NCBI RefSeq assembly: GCF_018143015.1
Contig: NC_054754.1
Span: 24,938,894-25,002,893, forward strand
Reading direction: 5' to 3'
Origin: Lytechinus variegatus
Taxonomy: Eukaryota > Echinodermata > Echinoidea > Temnopleuroida > Toxopneustidae
DNA length: 64,000 nucleotides
The notes beneath the pieces were generated by a model. It saw only the letters and a program-made list of their open reading frames with translations. It ran no database searches and was not told the origin of the DNA. A program made the position numbers and the translations under genes. Position 1 is the first letter of the stretch; every line of letters begins with the position of its first letter. Shown piece after piece: positions 46,401 to 56,113 of the stretch.

Positions 46401-49400
46401 AAATATAATAATGGACCACTGGGTCCTTCAGATTCTGTCAATTTCTTTCTTTTTTTTCAATAGGACCTAAGAATAGGATTGCCAGAATATGAATGATCGA
46501 TGGTTGAGATTTGGGTTCTATGGGTTTCCTCTAGCCCCCATTCATTCTGGCAAACGTATTCATGGGCTATCATGGGAAGAAGTGGTTGACAAAGGACCCA
46601 ATTATCCATTCTACAGTATAAATGCAAATGACATGTTCAGTATTTTCAATTGGAATATGAAATACATATGGCTAATTTGAAGGAACAAACAGAATCATAC
46701 TTTATTATACTTCTGCAATCTTTTTTTTTTAATTGATAAATTGAATATATTTAGGATTTTTTTTTCCGCGAGCGAAGCAGTTCGGATAAAATTTCAAATC
46801 TGAAGTTGTGAAACTCTGTTTTTGGTCAATTACTGTTAAAAGGGCATCGTTGCGAGAGCTCAAGCTTTTGGACGTTTTATGTATTAATAAGACCTGAAAA
46901 ATAAACATTCCGGGCAGTCGTTGTTACGGAAAGGATGTGTATCTAACTAAAGAATTGACGAAAGTGAGCTGAAGTTTTTAATATACTGACAAAAAACGAA
47001 GCTGGTAAGGACTGCATTTAGTGACGGATGAATAGATATACATCTTACCAATCGAAAAAATGTGATATTCCAACCTGAAAACTGGACATTCTAAGAATTT
47101 TTTGTAACCAAGAACAGAATAAGTTCCGTACTAAACAATAATTGATGCGAGCGCAAAGCGCGAGTCAAATATTTTGTGATTTTCTACTTCAAAAAAAGTT
47201 ATTTTATTTTGAAAAAAGGCACATATAATTTTGATAAAAGGGCATTATTTTCATACTGGGATTTTTTTAATTATTTTTTTTCGGGGGGGGGGGGCAAATG
47301 CCCCCTGCCCCCCGGTTCCATCGCCCCTGCTTATTCGGTAGATGCGGATACAAGGCCCAAGATTAGTTTATAGAACGAACATAGGCTCGAGTGCTAGTTT
47401 CATCACGAAACATAAAAATCATGCATTTAATATAGTAATATATAAATATAAAGGAATGAATTGATAAGTCGAGGGAAATGCAAATGTAAAGTGAAATTTG
47501 AAAAACATGAAATGATAAAGGAATGAATTGATAAGTCGAGGGAAATGCAAATGTAAAGTGAAATTTGAAAAACATGAAATGTTAGAGCCCTATGTTAAAG
47601 AAGAAGAAATACTTACAAGTGTCCTAGTTCATGGGCTATTGTTATCGCTGTGCCCATGGGGCTAGTGTCTTCGATGACAGCGCATTGGTAGCCCGTTTCA
47701 CAAGCCCCATGTATGTAGGCTAGCCCTGTTGCATTATAGTTATTATCAACGTGTAGGTCTTCTCTGAAAGCAAGTTGACAAATAAAATGTTTTTGTTGGT
47801 GATTTTAAATTTCGTGATAAATTTCATGCATGCCAAAGGTAAGTTTTCTCACAACATGCAAATAAGACTATGTATTAGTATTTTTTTCATTGACATACAG
47901 GCTGTTAATTGAAATATTACCGTTTACATTTATGTTAATATCTTTAATTGTTAATTTCACCCTGTCAGCACGGGGGGGGGGGGGTCAGAAATGGTTTATA
48001 TATAAATTGACCCTATTCTTCTACATGAACCCGACAGACCTATAGTTTTGAAATTATTATTATGGTCAAGTATCAGAAATAAGTATAAATAACTTGATTT
48101 ACACAGTGGATTTGTGATGAGTTCTAATCATTCTTCTTCAGGGCCCCTTAACATAATTTTGTTAAATTTTACATTTGAATATCGATGAAATTTTGAATGC
48201 TTGTGCACATAGTTGAATTAATTAATGAAATGAAATGAAGGGAATGAAAGGGAAGAATGGAGGTACTTTAATTCATGCTTCCATTACCATTATTTTATCA
48301 ATATTTGGCCCAGGTGGGTTAAGTCGGTTTTTTTTTTTCTAGTCATACCTTGTGATTAGAATCAGAGCATCAAACTCCTCTCCAGACCGGTACCTCCAAT
48401 CATTCTGCCAATCCTTGCAGAACTTTCGGAGAAGATGGATTGCATCGGCTTCGATGGGTAATAACGATTCCTGTCAATTGAATTTGAAAATGGTCTTTAT
48501 TAATGATAATCAAACATGCTTATAACTGTGTATGGTATAGGCGGCGGAAGCGGGGAGGATGGGGAGACGTGTCTCCCCTAAATTTGAGGTGGGGGACGAT
48601 CACCCCTAAATTTGTTTAACCTTTTTTTTTGGGGGGGGGGGCTTGTCAATTTTGTTTCCTGCGTCCCCCCCATTTTTTTTTGGTGGCATCCCCTCAAAGT
48701 TTTGGCTTCCGCCGCCAATGGTGTAAGGTGTAAAATTGTACGTCAAGTTTGGGGTAGAAATTATATTAGTTCAAGGCTGCAACACAATCATCCTGTCTGA
48801 TCAGTCACCAAGGTATCAGGGGAACTAAGTGAAATTATATGAGACAAAAATAAATCGAACTGAAACCGAAGAAGTCTGGTAGTGCACTCAGGCTAATTTA
48901 ATAGACCGGTTTACTAATGTAGTCAAATTTACGGATGTTTCTTCCCTCGGGGACCAGTAACGAGTTATTCCATTAACCTGTAACAATGGTATTTCAATAC
49001 TTGGAATCCACTTGCATACATTAGTTGTTGCTATGTCGGGCAAACCTCAGGCAAGCTTTCCGGTTGTTAGGGGCAACCTTTGTTAAACTGGTATGCATAA
49101 AATTTGGATATGTTAGTAAACCGTTGAACGGTTTAGTTGAACGGTTTACTAACATATCAAAATTTTATTTACCGTTCTACTGCTGGGCTACTTTGCCTCA
49201 GTAAAACTCATATCATAATAACGGAATTAACATATATTCAAATAACATAAAATCAACCAATCAAAATAAAAAAAATAGAGGAGCCAACTAAAAGTGTAGG
49301 AGTCCATTTCATGAAAAAAATAACCAATAAGGGATAAGAAGGTGAAGATGTCTGGGTAATAATACGTAATAATGGGAATAGAAATTAGAGCGTCAGTGTG

Positions 49401-52400
49401 GGATGGAATGAGTGGAAAATCTGAATAGAAAAGGAATGAAGATGACAAAATGGAATAAGAGGAAAGGAATGCATAGTGGAAATGACAGCTGAATATAATA
49501 AACTCATTTAGCCTAAGTTCAGACGGCAAGGGCAGTGCTGAAAAGAAATGCAAATGAACTCGAGTCGAGACGGAACAGAAATGTAAAACAGCTGATGAAA
49601 ATAGGAAATAAAAAAAATTAACAATCCTACAACTGTCTCACATGAAAAAAAAAACAGCCGCATATGGAATATTCATGTTTAAAAGTTTGTATTGGCACAA
49701 TAAATGACATAGTAAAAACAGGAAAAACGTTAAACAGGCTGTACATAAAAAAGCTCATGCAATTTTAGGTGAAAGCATATAGGACACTAGGACAGTCAAT
49801 GAATGTAACATGATATGAATGGCAGCCTACATTTGAAAATGGCCGACTTGAAGAAGAGGAGACTGGAACTTTATTTTAATGACAAAAGTGACTGTATTGG
49901 GGTGACCATGTCCATTGCCTTTCCTAGTCGACACACTCATCTTTTATTGAGTATATCAACCCCCCCCCGAAAAAAATCATGTTGTTCTTGTTTAAATTTG
50001 TTGAGAGATGTTTTACGACGAAAGTAGGTTTGCATTTTTTATTTCAGTAATTTATTTACCAGTACATTTTCATAAACTGCGGCATTCGGTTTTCGACATG
50101 GATAGGCGGAGTGTCAACAAACTTTAAATAAAGGGCCCTGTTAAATGACATATCAAGAAAATTAAGAAGGGTGGAAGAAGAAGAAGAAGAAGGTGAAGAA
50201 GGAAGAAGGAAAGAGCAAAATAATTACCTTCTCATCCTGAAGTAGGATAGTCTTTGTAATCCTAATTTCAATTTTCACACCAAGTCTTGTTACGTCATTC
50301 CATAGATCAGCTGCCTACATGAGAGCATACGAGGGAGAGATCAGCAGAAATTATTGTTTTACCTCTTTGCAAATATCATTAAAGTCTCAATTTATTTAAC
50401 AATTAAAAATTCGAATTATGAAACATACAACGCTCAAGTCTGAAGCCTGTCTCGCCAGTAATAAGTACACTGCTCATTTTAATTGTTTAGTAATCAAAAT
50501 AGATAAATTTTGACTTTACTTATATTAATTAGAGGTTCTCTTGGAAGCAGACATGCCACATTTTACAACTCCTAAGAATGTTCTGTAATCTGGTCCAAAG
50601 TGGATCACATGATATTCAGCAAATTGCAATTTGGCATCCAAAATGCACTATCCTGCACTCTGACGTCAAAATGCAGGATAGTGCGAGGTCTGGAATTATC
50701 TAGAATTATCTAGATTTTAGATAAAATATAGCATTTTGAAAAACTTAGTAACATGGGGGAGGGGGGGAGTATAAAACAAAAAATACACGCATTCTTGTGG
50801 ATAGAGGACCTAAATAATGAACTCTGTCCTCGACCCGCCAAATGGATATACGGCACTCGGTCCTGCGGACCTCGGTGTGGTACCGTATATCCATTGGCTC
50901 TTCTCGCACATCGGTCGGTGAATTATCATTTGGTCCTGCATGCACGCGCTTACGTGCATTGTTTGTATTATGTACTTCCCTTATTTTATTTTATTTATTT
51001 ATTTATTTATTTATATATTTATTCATTCATTTATCTATTTACTTATTCATTCATTTATCTATTTATTTATTCATTCATTTATCTATTCATTCATTTATTT
51101 ATTTACCCAGTAATATATCAGCAGGTAGTGGGTAGTGGGCTTTGCCCACTACTTCAGGGCGTGACGACCCTGCCTGACACGAGTCCCGGGCTCAGCTGGC
51201 TCCGGCTGACAGTACCCGGTATGGGCCCCTTAATCCAGGGTTACGGATACCCCACTGCCTTTGGGGTCACCTAATTTGTTAGGAGAGGCTACGGTCTGGA
51301 GATTTCGCTGTTGCTGTTCTAGGACACTAGACCAATTCAGATGAACTCTAGATTTAAAGGGTGGGGCCAGGCTGCGCATCCTGTACTCCACCTTAAAACT
51401 TCAGTGCGCAGGCAGGAAGACTCAGCTTACTGCAACCAAGAAGTCCTGCAGCGATGAGAAAGGGGCGAATCCGGCAGGTGTAAGATGACGCTGGCAGCCG
51501 CAGTTCCAATCTTACATGCAGGCGGCATAGGATATTGGTCGTCTCGATGTTGACCCGGAGATGACAACATCACCCGGCACACCCTATGTGACCAAGCAGC
51601 CCTGTTTAGGGAAAGCTCTGCTTGCTCCAATCCGGAGAGGGGCCTAGAAAAGGTGGCCTAAAGAAATGCTCATCTTCAATATACCCAGTTGGTTTACCAC
51701 GGCCAACGGGCATCTTACCTTGTGGTCGAAATCAAATGAGAGCAAAAAAGTTATCAACAGACTCTAAAATGAAGAACATGAATCTTGCTTGTTGGAATGT
51801 TAGGACCTTACTAGACAACAATGCTTCTAATCGCCCACAACGAAGATCTGCACTCCTAGCCCATGAACTTCGTAGACTTGATGTAGACATAGCAGCCCTT
51901 AGTGAGGTTCGCCTCCTCGAGCAAGGTAGCTTAATTGAACAAAATGCTGGCTATACACTATACTGGTCTGGCAGACCGTCAGGCAGTCGTCGAATTCATG
52001 GCGTTGGCTTAATGATCAAGAACTCTATCGCCTCTAACCTTTCAAGTTTGCCAGTTGGCCACTCTGAACGCATCATGTCTTTACGTCTGCCTCTGCTCGG
52101 GCAGGAACATGCAACCATTGTGAGTGCTTATGCTCCAACCCTCGATGCCGATCCATCAGACAAAGACAACTTCTATGCAGACCTCCGGCTTATCATTGAG
52201 CGTACTCCACCAAAGGATAAGCTCGTGATCTTAGGTGACTTCAATGCCAGAGTTGGCAAGGACTATCAAACCTGGAAGGGAATCTTGGGAAGACATGGTG
52301 TCGGCAAATGCAATGATAATGGCCGCCTGATGCTAGAACTATGTGCAGAAAAGCAACTGACTGTGACAAATACCCTCTTCCAGCAGAAGGATCGTTACAA

Positions 52401-55400
52401 GACTACATGGATGCATCCGCGTTCTAAGCATTGGCACATGATCGATTTCATCCTTGTAAGACAACGTGATGTGAAGGATATCCTACACACCAGAGTCATG
52501 CGCAGTGCTGACTGCAATACAGACCACAGACTTGTTCGCAGCAAAGTGAGGTTCCACCTGAAGCCCAAGCCCAGAAAGAGAACAGGTGTTGTTCCATCAC
52601 ATAAGCTCGACGTCAATAAGCTTCAATCACCAATGCATAGAGAAAAATATCAAGAAGCACTACAAGATTATCTTGGAGAATGCGATCCAAGCCTCAACAA
52701 CGATCCTGAACAGATGTGGGAACAGATGAAAAAGGCAGTCCTTCACACTTCCAATGAAGTCTTGGGACCTTGCCCCAAAAGAAGTAAAGACTGGTTTGAT
52801 GAGAATGATGAGGAAATTTCCAATTTGTTAGCTAAGAAGAGATCAGCTTTTCAATCCCACCTGGCCGATCCTTCATGCGACAGAAAGAAAGCGGCGTATC
52901 GTCAAGTTTGTAGCTTGGTCCAGCGCAAGCTCCGTAATATCCGAAATAATTGGTGGAAAGAAACTGCCAAGAGAATTCAACTCTACGCCGACAACGGTGA
53001 CACAAGAAACTTCTATGAAGCACTTAAATCAGTTTACGGACCAACTTTTCACGTGCAATGTCCCTTAAGAAGCGCTGATGGAAAATCTTTATGTACAGAC
53101 AAGGAGTCCATCCTCAATCGTTGGTCAGAACACTTTGAATCACTTTTCAATGCCAACAGGCAAGTGTCGGCAGATGCCATAAGTAACATCACTCAGCAGC
53201 CTCTCCAAGAAGAACTTGATAGGTACCCATCTTTACAAGAGGTTGAGAAGGCTATCAACCAAATGAAGTGTAACAAAGCCCCTGGAGTTGATGGAATCCC
53301 TCCAGAAGCCCTGAAGTATGGTGGCCCTGCTCTCCACTCCAAACTCCATGAACTTTTCAGGGTCTGCTGGGAGCAAGGCAAGATTCCTAGTGACTTAAGG
53401 GATGCTGTAATCACCACCCTTTACAAAAATAAGGGCGAAAAGGCAGATTGTTCCAACTATCGTGGTATCACCCTCTTATCCATCGCTGGGAAGGTTTTAG
53501 CCAGGATTCTGCTGAATAGGCTTCAGCCCACCATTGCAGAGCCAAATCTTCCAGAGAGTCAGTGTGGGTTTAGGGCAAACAGGAGTACCACAGATATGAT
53601 ATTTGTTCTGAGACAACTACAAGAGAAATGCATCGAACAAAACAAAGGCCTATACGTAACTTTCGTTGACCTCACTAAGGCCTTTGATTCTGTGAGCAGA
53701 GAAGGGATGTGGAAGATTCTGGAGAAACTAGGTTGTCCACCCAGATTCATATCCATAGTGAAGCAGCTGCATGTGGGACAACGTGGGCAAGTGAGGTACA
53801 AGAGTGACCTGTCTAATTCTTTTGTGATATCCACAGGAGTGAAGCAGGGTTGTGTCTTGGCTCCAACCCTCTTCTCAATTTTCTTTGGTATGATGCTGGA
53901 GCAGGCCATGAGAAATATACATGAGGGAGTATACATCCGTTTCCGTGCAGATGGAGGACTCTTCAACCTTAGACGCTTTAAGGCTCACACCAAAACTCGG
54001 GAATATCTTGTACGTGAACTGCTTTTTGCAGATGACTGTGCTCTAGTAGCACACAGCCAGCAGGATTTACAACGCATCACTACATGCTTCTCGGAATCAG
54101 CTCAGTTATTTGGCCTATCTATCAGCATGAAAAAGACTGAGGTATTGTTCCAACCTGCACCTCAAGCGGAATACTCTCCTCCGGTCATATTCATTGAGGG
54201 TTCAGAGCTAAATGCTGTCAAGCACTTTACGTACCTGGGAAGTACTATTTCAAATGATGCTAGACTTGACAAGGAAATTGACAATAGACTCTCTAAAGCA
54301 AACAGTGCTTTTGGCAGACTACGAAGGAGAGTCTGGAACAATCATCACCTTAAAACAGAGTCTAAATTGAGCGTCTATAGAGCTGTTGTCATCTCAACAC
54401 TCCTGTACGGGGCAGAGTCCTGGACTTTGTACCGCCGTCACATACGCCTCCTAGAGCGTTTCCACCAACGATGTCTCCGAAGCATCTTCAGGATTCGCTG
54501 GCAAGACCATGTGACAAATGTTGAGGTTCTCAAAAGAGCAGGCTTGTCAAGTATCGAAGCCATCTTCATACAATTGCAGCTGCGTTGGGCTGGGCATGTC
54601 TACAGAATGGAGGAAAACCGCCTTCCCAAGATTTTGCTCTTTGGTGAACTTTGCTCCGGCAAGCGGAAGAGAGGTGCACCTCGTAAACGCTACAAAGACT
54701 CTCTAAAGTGCAACCTGTCCCTGTGTAACATCAGCCATGATATGTGGGAAGCGCATGCAGTGAATCGAAATGCATGGAGGCAACGCACCAAGAAGGCAGC
54801 TGCTTCCTTCGAAGCAGGACGTCGTGCAGCCTTAGAGGAAGGACGCAGAAGGCGGAAGGCCCGTATTTCCACTCAGGACGCTGCCCCCCATGAGCAAGTC
54901 CATCCATGTCCAAGATGTGGGAGAGTGTGTCTCTCCAAAATTGGACTTTATAGTCACAAAAAGTCATGTAAATCTTCCTAATCTTCGCTTGCGAAGTTCA
55001 GCCATTATTATTATTATTATTATTATGAAATACACAGACATGATAATATGTATCAACTTCTATCTAATATATAGTTAACATGTGTAAGATATTATTGTGC
55101 ATGCCAGAACTGAAGTAAATTTCACCGTTTTGCCATTTTTTTCTGTCTGGATGCCTATGAACTCAACATGTCCGATGGGGCAAATGAGGCCACCTGGATT
55201 AATACATGAATAAAACTCTATGGTTACATCTGTTAAAACTTTAAAATGCAGTGGAGACATCACCACTTGATTATATATATAATGTATGTGTCCACTACCA
55301 ACAAAACACGTAGATACACAATGATATAATTGTGACAGTAGAAAACACAATCCGAGAACCTCCCCCCACAATATTGGATAGGATTAATAAATTAATCCTA

Positions 55401-56068
55401 AAGTGGGGTGTTTTGGTACATAACTTAATGTTAATAATGTGATTGTGACTAGCAAATATTTAGTGATTATAATTATCAAACCAACTGAACTATATTTACT
55501 TCAAATACAGCAACATAAAATAAGGTTTTAATCAGGCGGCCTCATATTCCCCGGTCATTTCTGTGAATGGGGCAAATAAGGGAACCCGACAATATATTTA
55601 TGGCTCGTTAATATGCAAATTAGGCTGATTAGTTCTAACATTTCTTATGGATAATGTTGGTCTACTTGTAATAAACATCTTGTAATAGACATCTAATAAT
55701 GTTTCCACTTCTTTACATTAAAAAGATATAAATGAAATTTATATTTAAAAAAAAGGCGGCCTTATTTACCCCACTGTCCCCTATCCAGTTATGGTTATTC
55801 TTATTACCATAAAAGCAATATTGCTTTACTACCAGATGAGTACATAATTGGTCCAGTTCAATCGTATGGGAACATGAAATACGGCTATTAAACATAATGA
55901 CCGAACTAAATTATGACTATTCGCGATGCTTATAGGAAAATAGAACTTTATTAGGTTAAATGCATATTTATTCTAGATAAATATTGTGTGAAAATATGAC
56001 ACCCGTCAACATGCGAAGCTGATACTAATCACTGAACACAAACTACAATCCCGGACTACAATAATCGT

Positions 56069-56113
<45 letters not shown>

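Noticed and set aside
50753..51274. 173-codon open frame with Tyr/Ile/Phe repeats
   Set aside because: It is driven by the (TTTA)n microsatellite and runs into the LINE 5' region, with no domain.
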